This document shows, one piece after another, positions 7,534 through 15,153 of a stretch of 64,000 bases of DNA (position 1 is its first letter; every line of letters begins with the position of its first letter). Origin of the DNA: an uncultured Deferribacterales bacterium. GTDB taxonomy: Bacteria > Chrysiogenota > Deferribacteres > Deferribacterales > Mucispirillaceae. The stretch covers positions 62,001 to 126,000 of the forward strand of contig CANTXF010000010.1 of the NCBI GenBank assembly GCA_947853665.1, in the 5' to 3' direction. The position numbers were made by a program, and so were the translations under genes. The notes under the pieces were generated by a model. It did not search any database. It saw only the letters and a list, made by a program, of their open reading frames with translations, and was not told the origin of the DNA.

Positions 7534-9399
7534 ATGAATAAAATTATTATATTATCCTTTTCTTTTCTGTTAATTTGTTACGCCTGCTCCAGCGACGAAC
7601 ATTTATCAGCAAGCGGAAACGGCGGCACAAATCAGACGGTAAATGACGGAAGCGTTACAGACCCCGATAATTCCGGCAATCAAGATAATTCGGACGGCTC
7701 CGATATATTTGATAACCCGGATAACGACAATCCTGATAATGAAAACGTAAATGACGGCATTAACGGCGGCGATGACGATCTCAATAACGATATGCCTTCA
7801 AACGGCGTGGATAGTATCGATATAGACAGCCCATATATTGTTATAACAAAAGGATACAGCAGAGAGGTATCGGTTTCCGCCGTCCCTTCGTCGGCCAATC
7901 AGATAATCTATTATGAAGTGAAGGATGAAAATATCGTCTATCTGACGGATAACGGTTCAAAATTTACGGTATACGGCAACAATACGGGTTCCACGCAAGT
8001 GCTTTTTTACTCTTACGACAGAAAGGTCAAAGCCGTGCTGGATGTTAAGGTAGAGCCTGTCTCCATTGAGCGTATTAATATATCCGATTCCGTATTGACC
8101 ATTATGGAAGGAGCTACAGCGGAAGCGGCGTACTCCATAATACCGGACAATGCGGATATTGAAAATCTTATATGGTCAAGCGACAATGAAAGTATCGCCG
8201 CGGTGGATAAAGGCACGATTAAAGGAGTATCGCCGGGCAGCACGGTTATTCGCGTTCAAAGCGTCAGCGGATATGCAAAAGCCGTTATAGACGTTCATGT
8301 AAAAAAATATACGAATATTATCTATACTCCCGCCGAATCCGTATTGGATTTCCCCTATAACGCTTCAAGCAGGATACTGAACATAACTAACGACGGCAAA
8401 GAATATGATTTTTCTTACAGCTTAACAGGCGATACGCCGTCATTCAACATTACAAGGATAGATAAAGGCATAAATATATCCGCAGCCGAAAATAAAAGCA
8501 TTCTCTCCAAGAATGCGACTCTGCAGATATTTTCAAGTGATAATACGGTATTAAAAACAATTGAGCTGAAACAGGCCGCAAATCCTTCTCCGGTTTTTAA
8601 ACAAATTTGGGTACAGGGAGTAACGCCGCATACACCCGCTATGGAAACGGATAAATATGGATATCTGGACTGGAATGAATATGCGGGAGAAGGATGGTAT
8701 AACGTAGTAAAACTGGAAGCAAGGGCCGTGCCGTCCAGCCCTGATTCCAGGATGTGCTGGGCGATGACGTCATCCAATATCCTGCATTGGTGGCTGGAGC
8801 AGAACAGGGATTTGATAGACCGGTATGAAATCAAAACCGGCAAAAAATGCAGTTACGGATATTTTTTAGAAAATAAAGGAGAAAATGAAAAGGATGTAAG
8901 CGATATAGCAAAACTGTTCAGGGAAAAATTTCCGAATAAAGGCGGTTATGTGGAAGACGGAATCAACTGGTTTTTAGGGTACTACACAAGACCGCTGACG
9001 GAAGGCAGCCCTCTTTGTTTTGAAGAAGCGTTTAAATATCCTTCCAAAAAAATAGTAGAAGAAAAAATATTATTTACGTTAAAAGATTTCAGCAGAGAGC
9101 TGAAATCCGCTATGGAAAACGGTAAGGCAATAGGTTTAGATTATATATTAAACGGCGGGGGCCATGCCATCACAGTGTGGGGCGGAGAATTTGACGAGGA
9201 AGGCATTGTCCGCAACGTTTATATAGTAGACTCAAACTATCCATACCACGTTATGACGACTCTCGGCGTTTATGAACAGGATAATTTAATATATTTAAGA
9301 AACTTAAATTTTCCGGAACGTCATACTAACTGGCGCATACTGCAGATATCCACGGTCGATTTGATGAGGGACGCTTTACAGGCGTATATAGACGAATGA
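7534..9399 (+). CDS. Big2 lipoprotein with C-terminal IdeS/Mac-type (peptidase C66-like) cysteine protease domain
   Basis: A 621-residue predicted surface or outer-membrane lipoprotein. A lipoprotein signal ends in YAC (Cys18). An Asn/Asp-rich linker (about 25-95) follows, then two Big2 immunoglobulin-like domains (about 95-262) and a BACON-like beta domain (about 265-350). Residues about 355-621 resemble streptococcal IdeS: the opening WVQGVTPHTP matches the family's GVTPP block, GWYNVVK matches GWYDITK, and MCWAMTSSNILHWWLEQN matches the nucleophile helix. By position the catalytic set is Lys393, Cys408, His544 (GGGHAITVWGGEFD) and Asp566 (VDSNYP). The His-Asp spacing of 22 equals that of IdeS (His262-Asp284), and the Lys-Cys spacing is 15 against 10. 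Known IdeS enzymes cleave IgG in the hinge; the substrate here is inferred, not shown. Confidence 0.85.
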   Translation: MNKIIILSFSFLLICYACSSDEHLSASGNGGTNQTVNDGSVTDPDNSGNQDNSDGSDIFDNPDNDNPDNENVNDGINGGDDDLNNDMPSNGVDSIDIDSPYIVITKGYSREVSVSAVPSSANQIIYYEVKDENIVYLTDNGSKFTVYGNNTGSTQVLFYSYDRKVKAVLDVKVEPVSIERINISDSVLTIMEGATAEAAYSIIPDNADIENLIWSSDNESIAAVDKGTIKGVSPGSTVIRVQSVSGYAKAVIDVHVKKYTNIIYTPAESVLDFPYNASSRILNITNDGKEYDFSYSLTGDTPSFNITRIDKGINISAAENKSILSKNATLQIFSSDNTVLKTIELKQAANPSPVFKQIWVQGVTPHTPAMETDKYGYLDWNEYAGEGWYNVVKLEARAVPSSPDSRMCWAMTSSNILHWWLEQNRDLIDRYEIKTGKKCSYGYFLENKGENEKDVSDIAKLFREKFPNKGGYVEDGINWFLGYYTRPLTEGSPLCFEEAFKYPSKKIVEEKILFTLKDFSRELKSAMENGKAIGLDYILNGGGHAITVWGGEFDEEGIVRNVYIVDSNYPYHVMTTLGVYEQDNLIYLRNLNFPERHTNWRILQISTVDLMRDALQAYIDE

Positions 9400-9580
9400 T
9401 ATAAAGAACCTATTTGGGAAACAATATCTTCAGCCTTATACAGCGAATTTTTATTTATTTCAGTTCCAACGCTTAATACTGCAAACCGAGCCTAAAGCGC
9501 CTGAAAAATTTTGCGCGCGGTTATTACTGCCGTTAAGGGTTTATTTTGTCAGGCTTAATCTTTGAATATTTGTTAAAAAC

Positions 9581-9613
9581 AAAAAAACCGGCGCGTTTAA
9601 TTTAACGCGCCGG
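9581..9613 (-). terminator. Intrinsic terminator of the minus-strand Big2 lipoprotein
   Basis: A perfect 10-bp stem (CCGGCGCGTT at 9588-9597 with AACGCGCCGG at 9604-9613) and a six-base loop is followed on the minus strand by seven consecutive T residues (complement of 9581-9587). It lies eight bases after the lipoprotein stop codon. On the plus strand it could also stop transcripts from the IdeS-like gene, but there the U tract is poor. The rest of 9400-9580 shows no gene. Confidence 0.88.
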
Positions 9614-9620
9614 GCAAAAA

Positions 9621-12017
9621 TTATTTTTCTTCAAAACCTAAAAATTCAATGGTAGATTCTTTATCTTTCAATTCATAGTGAAATTTAGCGACATTTTTAT
9701 GTACGCTCGGATTGTATTTGCTGTAATCAATTGTGAAGATTTCGTTTTTTCTATAATATGCCAGCGCCTGGCCGTAGCTCATTATCATCCATACCGTATG
9801 GCTTGAAGTGCCGGAAATGGTTTGTTTTACAGGAACAAACAAATTATTGTTAGATACGTAATAGCTTATTCCAGCATTTTTTGAAGCAAGCTGAGCGGCT
9901 TCAGCCTCGCTAACATACATACATCCGTATTTAATACAAAAACCGTAAGGGTTTCTGTACCCGTCGTTATTTTTATCAACAAGAGTTCCGCTGCATGGAG
10001 CGTTGTAAACTCCCGTCGCTTCCTCGTAACAAGTATTCTGATTGACTACCTGAAAATCTACGACCTGAATTCCTATCTGTGAATCCGTATTGTATAACTC
10101 GGCGGAGGAGCTGTGGATATCGAACATAATTTTTATGTACATTCTTTCCGGATATTTATCGATATCGCTTGCATTTACATCGCTGTAAACGGGCGGCTCT
10201 ATATCCTGCGGGTTAATTATATTGAGGGTTACGGTATCATAAACAGAAGGATTATCGGCCGACTGTACTTTTACAACGGCGGTTCCGGTTTGGTCCCCTA
10301 CTCTCGTAAAGCCATTTTCATTTATTGTGATTAACGGGCTTTCGGACACAAACTTTATATTTTTCTGCGTAGTATTTGCAGGCTCATAATTAACGCTTAT
10401 ATTGTTTGCCAAATTTAAGTTATAATTTTTATTAACGGTTATCGTTTTTGGCGAAACTTTAAGACCGGTTATATTAATCTCTCCATTTTCGTCTATTACC
10501 GTTACTTCTACGTCCCCTTTCAAAGAAGGATTGTCGTTTGATTTTATTTCCGGCCATGCTTTTCCAGGCGCTTTCGCAGTAACAAGCCCTGTGGTCTTAT
10601 CAAAATCGATATATTGACCATACTGAGCGGTCCATAAATCTAAAGTAAAATCTCTCTCTGTCGTATTAGCCGGAGTAAATTTTGGAGTTAGCAGGTATGT
10701 TTCGCCTACCTTCAAAGAAATAGAAGATTCTTCAAAGCCTATGGCTTCTATCGGCACCTTCCCGCCTGCCGCCGCACTATTCGTAATATTTATGAGAATA
10801 GTCTTTTTAACAGCAGGGTTACTTTCCGATTGTATCGTAATCGTGCCGCTTCCCGTATTTCTTGCAGTTATTTCACCGAGATTATTGATAGAAGCCAGGC
10901 CCGGCGGCTCAACGCTGTATTTTAACGTTCTATTTTGAGCGTCGGCAGGCAAAGCGGAAGCGGTTATTTTACCCGTTATTTTGTCAGTCAGATCAAGCGA
11001 CACTTCATCTGTATCGCAGTAGATATCGTTTACTTCTACCGTTTCCCCCGCCGTATCCTTTACCGATACATACAAATTCGCGGCAACGCCGCCCTCTAGA
11101 TATGAAGATACCGTAATAACGGCGTTTCCCGCACTTTTTGCGGTAACTAGCCCCGTTCCGCTGACGGCGGCAACGTTCGGGGCGTCAGAGGTATAGTTTA
11201 CGCCTTTTTTTGTTTCTTCCAGCTCTGCGGGCAGAACAGTTGCCTCTATCTGAAACTTATCGTTATTTTTTACGGGGTTTATATCAAGTTCAACGGAATC
11301 GGGAATCAATATGATTTTTTCCGGGACAGCAAGACCTACCGTATCAACCACGGCAACATTTATTTGCGCCTTCACTTCCGGATTATTTTCAGATGTTATC
11401 GTAATAACGGCATTGCCGGTTGCTTTGGCGGTAACAAGCCCATTGTTATCGACACCGGCGATTTCAGGTTCGTTTGAGGAGTAAATAAGCGTTTTTAAAT
11501 CTTCGCTGATTTCATCGGGTTTTGCCACGGCATTTATCTGAAACGACGCTTTACCGGCCGCAGCGTTTAAATCAAGCTCAATATCGTACGCGTTAACTTC
11601 TATCGCGAGGATTTTATCTATTACAGGCTCCTGCTGGGTATCGGAATTATATACTACTACTGCAACTGCGTCAGACACAGCGGGATTGCCTTCCGATATA
11701 ACTTTAATTTTTGTAACGCCTACGGCTTTGGCGGTAATTAAGCCGCTTTTATTAACCGCCGCAACATTTTCATCTTCACTAGTATAAAATATATTTTTAT
11801 TATCTGCGTTTGCAGGCTCTACCCCGGCATTAATCTGCGCGGTTTTTGCCGTACTGCTTTGCGCAATGTCCAATTCTATATATTTTTCGGACGCAATACT
11901 GATCCCCGTAACCTGTACGGCATTATTATCAACTGTGCCTGCGCCGCCTTCTGTGGAACTATCGCATCCATACAGAAATAAGATAAAAAGCAGCGTAACC
12001 GGTATAAGTTTTCTCAA
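9621..12017 (-). CDS. Multi-Big2 lipoprotein with cysteine-containing C-terminal domain
   Basis: A predicted 798-residue lipoprotein. The start chosen is the TTG at 12015-12017, which follows GAGG with about six bases of spacing and yields the clean signal peptide MRKLIPVTLLFILFLYGC. The frame also stays open to a TTG at 12035 with no Shine-Dalgarno. The body is about seven tandem Big2-type domains (roughly 30-635), each ending with a variant of GLVTAKATGNAVITI. The last 150 residues (about 645-798) are a separate domain with four cysteines in two close pairs (NTCYEEATGVYNAPC and GFCIKYGC), which I do not recognise. It is preceded by two micro-ORFs and shares their promoter. Big2 arrays usually present a terminal binding or enzymatic domain away from the surface; the ligand is unknown. 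Confidence 0.85.
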   Translation of the reverse strand: MRKLIPVTLLFILFLYGCDSSTEGGAGTVDNNAVQVTGISIASEKYIELDIAQSSTAKTAQINAGVEPANADNKNIFYTSEDENVAAVNKSGLITAKAVGVTKIKVISEGNPAVSDAVAVVVYNSDTQQEPVIDKILAIEVNAYDIELDLNAAAGKASFQINAVAKPDEISEDLKTLIYSSNEPEIAGVDNNGLVTAKATGNAVITITSENNPEVKAQINVAVVDTVGLAVPEKIILIPDSVELDINPVKNNDKFQIEATVLPAELEETKKGVNYTSDAPNVAAVSGTGLVTAKSAGNAVITVSSYLEGGVAANLYVSVKDTAGETVEVNDIYCDTDEVSLDLTDKITGKITASALPADAQNRTLKYSVEPPGLASINNLGEITARNTGSGTITIQSESNPAVKKTILINITNSAAAGGKVPIEAIGFEESSISLKVGETYLLTPKFTPANTTERDFTLDLWTAQYGQYIDFDKTTGLVTAKAPGKAWPEIKSNDNPSLKGDVEVTVIDENGEINITGLKVSPKTITVNKNYNLNLANNISVNYEPANTTQKNIKFVSESPLITINENGFTRVGDQTGTAVVKVQSADNPSVYDTVTLNIINPQDIEPPVYSDVNASDIDKYPERMYIKIMFDIHSSSAELYNTDSQIGIQVVDFQVVNQNTCYEEATGVYNAPCSGTLVDKNNDGYRNPYGFCIKYGCMYVSEAEAAQLASKNAGISYYVSNNNLFVPVKQTISGTSSHTVWMIMSYGQALAYYRKNEIFTIDYSKYNPSVHKNVAKFHYELKDKESTIEFLGFEEK

Positions 12018-12036
12018 TTTATCCTCTATAAGCAAT

Positions 12037-12147
12037 TCAAGATATTCTAAAAATTAAAATCCAAAGCATGACGCAACGAATTAAAAGAACAACGACCATC
12101 GCGACAATAACCAGAAAAAGAATATTTTTTTTATCCTTTAAATTCAT
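12037..12147 (-). CDS. Small single-span membrane protein (36 aa)
   Basis: A 36-codon ORF from ATG (12145-12147) to TGA (12037-12039). It encodes a basic N-terminus (MNLKDKKN) followed by one long hydrophobic helix (ILFLVIVAMVVVLLIRC) and a hydrophobic tail ending in IFRIS. AAGG lies seven bases before the ATG. Its ATG overlaps the stop of the preceding 25-codon ORF as ATGA, and its stop lies 19 bases before the lipoprotein TTG start, so three cistrons are packed head to tail behind one promoter. I do not recognise the family. A structural or regulatory small membrane protein and a type I-like toxin are both possible. Confidence 0.5.
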   Translation of the reverse strand: MNLKDKKNILFLVIVAMVVVLLIRCVMLWILIFRIS

Positions 12148-12221
12148 AAAAGAACCTTAATAATGACGGTCTGCAAGTTCTGATTGAACTGTCCAAATTG
12201 AAAACTTACATCACGAGCCAT
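12144..12221 (-). CDS. Micro-ORF (25 aa) heading the Big2 lipoprotein operon
   Basis: A 25-codon ORF from ATG (12219-12221) with a good Shine-Dalgarno GAGG at 12227-12230, five bases upstream. The peptide begins MARDVSFQFGQFNQNLQTVI and ends in KVLL; it is Gln/Asn/Phe-rich and then hydrophobic. Its TGA overlaps the next ORF's ATG by four bases. The RBS, overlap and promoter position together make translation likely. It could be a leader peptide whose translation controls the downstream genes or a true small protein; I do not recognise it. Confidence 0.5.
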   Translation of the reverse strand: MARDVSFQFGQFNQNLQTVIIKVLL

Positions 12222-12247
12222 AATAACCTCGTAATAATTATGAATAA

Positions 12248-12275
12248 AGTATATATAATTTTTACTTATTTGCAA
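12248..12275 (-). promoter_or_regulatory. Predicted promoter of the micro-ORF/Big2 lipoprotein operon
   Basis: On the minus strand TTGCAA (complement of 12270-12275) and TATACT (complement of 12248-12253) are spaced by 16 bp, 27 bases upstream of the 25-codon ORF. Expected transcription start is near 12240. Confidence 0.6.
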
Positions 12276-12719
12276 TATTTTTTAGTATAAATATAATTAG
12301 TATAATATTTAGTTAAAAAATATCAGATATTCTAAGGCGCGCGGCATATTACGATTAATCGTCTTTTGCGCCTCCATAATAATATATGACAATCGGGCAG
12401 AAGTCATACCGGCAGCAGGCCCGGCGCGTTCAAATCCATAAGCTCCCGCTTTTTCAAGCATAAATGCCGGTTTAATAGTTCCATGGCCTTTTCCCCTATC
12501 CTCCCTTAGCCGATATTTCTCTGATTTCTCCATTAACTTTTAAAATAATTTCTGATAATCTTAATATACAGGCTATCGGTTCTCTATTTGTTTTTTATGC
12601 TTGCCGTACTATATTTTTCTAAGCCGCCTCCATATCTGCCGCAACACTTTATTCATATTTATCAATAATTTACAATATCGCCCCTTAAAAAGCAGGGTAA
12701 AATACATACAAATATCGTC
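12276..12719. other. AT-rich intergenic region without a supported gene
   Basis: Between the two divergent promoters there is about 440 bp with no ORF I would trust. A minus-strand frame at 12309-12533 lacks a ribosome-binding site and resembles no family. The only structure noted is a perfect 12-bp palindrome ACGATTAATCGT at 12351-12362, which could be a protein-binding site or chance. Confidence 0.5.
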
Positions 12720-12747
12720 TTGCAATACCAATAGATTCAATTATAAT
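12720..12747 (+). promoter_or_regulatory. Predicted promoter of malic enzyme
   Basis: TTGCAA (12720-12725) and consensus TATAAT (12742-12747) are spaced 16 bp and lie 43 bases before the TTG start codon of the malic enzyme gene. Confidence 0.62.
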
Positions 12748-12790
12748 GAATGATTAAACTATTTTTAAGCAAGTTATTGGGAGGAATACG

Positions 12791-15067
12791 TTGAATAAAT
12801 CAAAACTGGCCAAAGAGGCTCTCGAATATCACAGCCTGCCCGTACCGGGCAAAATAGAGATAACGCCCACGAAGCCCTGCAAAACCCAGCAGGACCTTTC
12901 CCTGGCTTATACGCCGGGCGTGGCGGTGCCGTGTCTGGAAATAAAGGACGACCCGGAAAACGCTTATAAATACACATCCAAAGGAAACCTTGTGGCCGTA
13001 CTTACAAACGGCACGGCGGTGCTGGGCCTTGGCAACATAGGCGCCATGGCAGGCAAACCTGTTATGGAAGGAAAAGGCGTGCTTTTCAAATGCTTCGCCG
13101 ATATAGACGTGTTCGATATAGAAGTAAACACCCTTGATACGGACGAGCTTATAAAAACATGCAGGCTGCTGGAGCCTACCTTCGGCGGAATAAACCTGGA
13201 AGACATAAAAGCCCCAGAATGTTTTATCGTGGAAGAAGAGCTTAAAAAAACCATGAATATACCCGTATTCCACGACGACCAGCACGGCACCGCCATAATA
13301 GGCGGGGCGGCCCTTTTAAACGGCATTAAAATCGTCGGCAAAAAGATAGAGGACGTAAAGGTCGTAATAAACGGCGCGGGCGCGTCCGGCCTTGCCATAG
13401 CAGGCCTTTTTATCAGCCTCGGAGTAAACAGGAAAAACCTGACGGTCTGCGACACGAAGGGCGTCATATATAAAGGCCGCAAAGAAGGCATGAACAAATA
13501 CAAGGAAAAATTCGCCGCCGATACTAAAAAGCGCACTCTTGCAGAGGCTGTGGAAGGCTGCGACGTTCTTTTCGGCCTTTCCTCCAAAGGCGCCTTTACG
13601 GAAGCCATGATAAAAAGCATGGCGAAAGACCCGGTAATAATGGCCATGGCTAACCCGGACCCGGAGATAACGCCGGAAGAAGTCAAAAAGATACGCAAAG
13701 ACGCTCTTATGGCGACGGGGCGCAGCGACTACCCAAACCAGGTAAATAACGTTTTATGCTTCCCGTTTATGTTCAGGGGGGCTCTCGACGTAAGGGCCAC
13801 TACGATAAACGAAGAAATGAAAATCGCGGCGGCATACGCCATAGCCGAGCTTGCCAGGGAGGAAGCGCCGGAATCGGTATGCAGGGCGTACGGGGTGTCC
13901 AAGCTGGAATTCGGCAGAGAATACATACTGCCCAAGCCTTTCGACCCGAGGGTATTCACAAGGGTAAGCGCCGCCGTGGCGAAAGCCGCTATGGATTCGG
14001 GCGTGGCCGCCAAGCCTATAAAAGATTTCGACGAATATAAGGCGTCTCTTGAAGAAAGGCTTAACCCGGCTAAATATTTTTTCAACGCCGCAGTAAAGAA
14101 AGCCAAAGGCGGAAAAGCTAAAATAGGCTTCGCCTGCGGGGAAAAGCCCTCCGTCCTATCAGCGGCGGCGGCCTTCGCCAGAACCGGAGCGGGGGAATCC
14201 GTCCTTATAGGGGACACGGAAAAAATAGAAAAAACGGCTAAAAACATAGGCGCGGACATCAGCGGAACGACGATAATAGACCCGGCAAAATACAAGTATT
14301 CCGAAAGGCTTGTAAAAGACTACTACGAACAGTACTGGAGAAGCGGCGTAACGCTGGAATCGGCCGAAAAAGAAGTGCTCTCCTGCCCTAACCGTTTCGG
14401 CGCGGCCCTTTTGGAAGAAGGCGAAATAGACGGCTTTGTGGCAAGGGCTATCGGCAACTACGGAAAAACCGCCGCCGCCATAGCCGATATAATAGACCTT
14501 AAAGAAGATTATTATACGGTCTCATCTTCACTGCTGCTGGCAGGAAAAAACAGAAAGCTCATAATCTCCGACCCCGTACTGTACGACGGAGAGGACCCCG
14601 AATCTCTGGCCGAAGCCGTTTTACAGACGGCGGAAACCGCGGAGCTTTTAGGTATGGAGCCGAAAATAGCCGTAATAAACAACTCCAATTTCTCCTGCCC
14701 CGACACGGCAGACGGAGAAGACGCCCGCTGCGCCGTGGAAATAGTTAAAACCCAGGCTCCCAAGCTGATTGTCGAGGGGGAAATGTCCCTGGATACGGCT
14801 CTCGACCCGGAAGCGGCGTTAAAATATCCTCTTGCCGAAATAAAAGGCGACGCTACGGTTCTCGTATTTTCCCGCTCAAGCGCGGCGGACGCCGCGGCAA
14901 AATGCCTGATAACGGCGGGAGGCTATAAAAAGGCCGCCCTGGTAATACAGGGGTTCGAGCTGCCCGTACAGATAGCCGGAGCGGACGCGGATACGGAGGA
15001 TATAGTGACCCTAGCCGCCATAGCGGCTGCTTCCGCCGGCAAAAAGGCCAAAAAGAAAACTAAATAA
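12791..15067 (+). CDS. maeB: NADP-dependent malic enzyme, MaeB type with phosphotransacetylase-like domain
   Basis: A 758-residue enzyme that oxidatively decarboxylates malate to pyruvate in the cytoplasm. Residues 1-400 are the malic enzyme half, with LAYTPGVAVPCLEI near 40, VFHDDQHGTAIIGGAALLNG and a nucleotide-binding INGAGASGLAIAGLF. Residues about 420-758 are the phosphate acetyltransferase-like half found in MaeB enzymes, usually catalytically inactive and regulatory (acetyl-CoA sensing). The start is TTG at 12791, preceded by GGGAGG at about seven bases. Length is normal for the fused class. It is flanked by its own promoter and a strong terminator, so it is monocistronic. Confidence 0.95.
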   Translation: MNKSKLAKEALEYHSLPVPGKIEITPTKPCKTQQDLSLAYTPGVAVPCLEIKDDPENAYKYTSKGNLVAVLTNGTAVLGLGNIGAMAGKPVMEGKGVLFKCFADIDVFDIEVNTLDTDELIKTCRLLEPTFGGINLEDIKAPECFIVEEELKKTMNIPVFHDDQHGTAIIGGAALLNGIKIVGKKIEDVKVVINGAGASGLAIAGLFISLGVNRKNLTVCDTKGVIYKGRKEGMNKYKEKFAADTKKRTLAEAVEGCDVLFGLSSKGAFTEAMIKSMAKDPVIMAMANPDPEITPEEVKKIRKDALMATGRSDYPNQVNNVLCFPFMFRGALDVRATTINEEMKIAAAYAIAELAREEAPESVCRAYGVSKLEFGREYILPKPFDPRVFTRVSAAVAKAAMDSGVAAKPIKDFDEYKASLEERLNPAKYFFNAAVKKAKGGKAKIGFACGEKPSVLSAAAAFARTGAGESVLIGDTEKIEKTAKNIGADISGTTIIDPAKYKYSERLVKDYYEQYWRSGVTLESAEKEVLSCPNRFGAALLEEGEIDGFVARAIGNYGKTAAAIADIIDLKEDYYTVSSSLLLAGKNRKLIISDPVLYDGEDPESLAEAVLQTAETAELLGMEPKIAVINNSNFSCPDTADGEDARCAVEIVKTQAPKLIVEGEMSLDTALDPEAALKYPLAEIKGDATVLVFSRSSAADAAAKCLITAGGYKKAALVIQGFELPVQIAGADADTEDIVTLAAIAAASAGKKAKKKTK

Positions 15068-15102
15068 AAGTTGTAAAAAGGCAATTTAATATCTACTATG
15101 AA

Positions 15103-15136
15103 ACGGTCCCGCCGGTAAAGGCGGGGCCGTTTTTTA
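15103..15136 (+). terminator. Intrinsic terminator of malic enzyme
   Basis: An 11-bp stem, ACGGTCCCGCC with GGCGGGGCCGT (one G-T pair), around the loop GGTAAA, is followed by TTTTT. It begins about 35 bases after the maeB stop. Confidence 0.9.
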
Positions 15137-15153
15137 TGGCCGCGGAGGGAAAA

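Larger units (their letters stand above)
7430..12280. other. AT-rich accessory island with two Big2 lipoproteins
   Basis: Base composition drops visibly between the DMT exporter and the malic enzyme promoter: the coding sequences here use many AAT, TAT, ATT and TTA codons, while both flanks favour GCC, GGC and CTG. The segment holds an IdeS-like lipoprotein (plus strand), a Big2 lipoprotein (minus strand) and two micro-ORFs. I find no integrase, transposase, tRNA or direct-repeat boundary, so acquisition by transfer is an inference from composition alone. The boundaries given are approximate. Confidence 0.5.

Noticed and set aside
12309-12533. Minus-strand 74-codon frame in the AT-rich intergenic region
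   Set aside because: No Shine-Dalgarno, composition unlike either neighbour group, no recognisable domain; likely chance.
15136-15153. Upstream ATG of the DUF255 gene
   Set aside because: It lies at the end of the maeB terminator's T tract, while the ATG at 15154 has GGAGGG four bases upstream.
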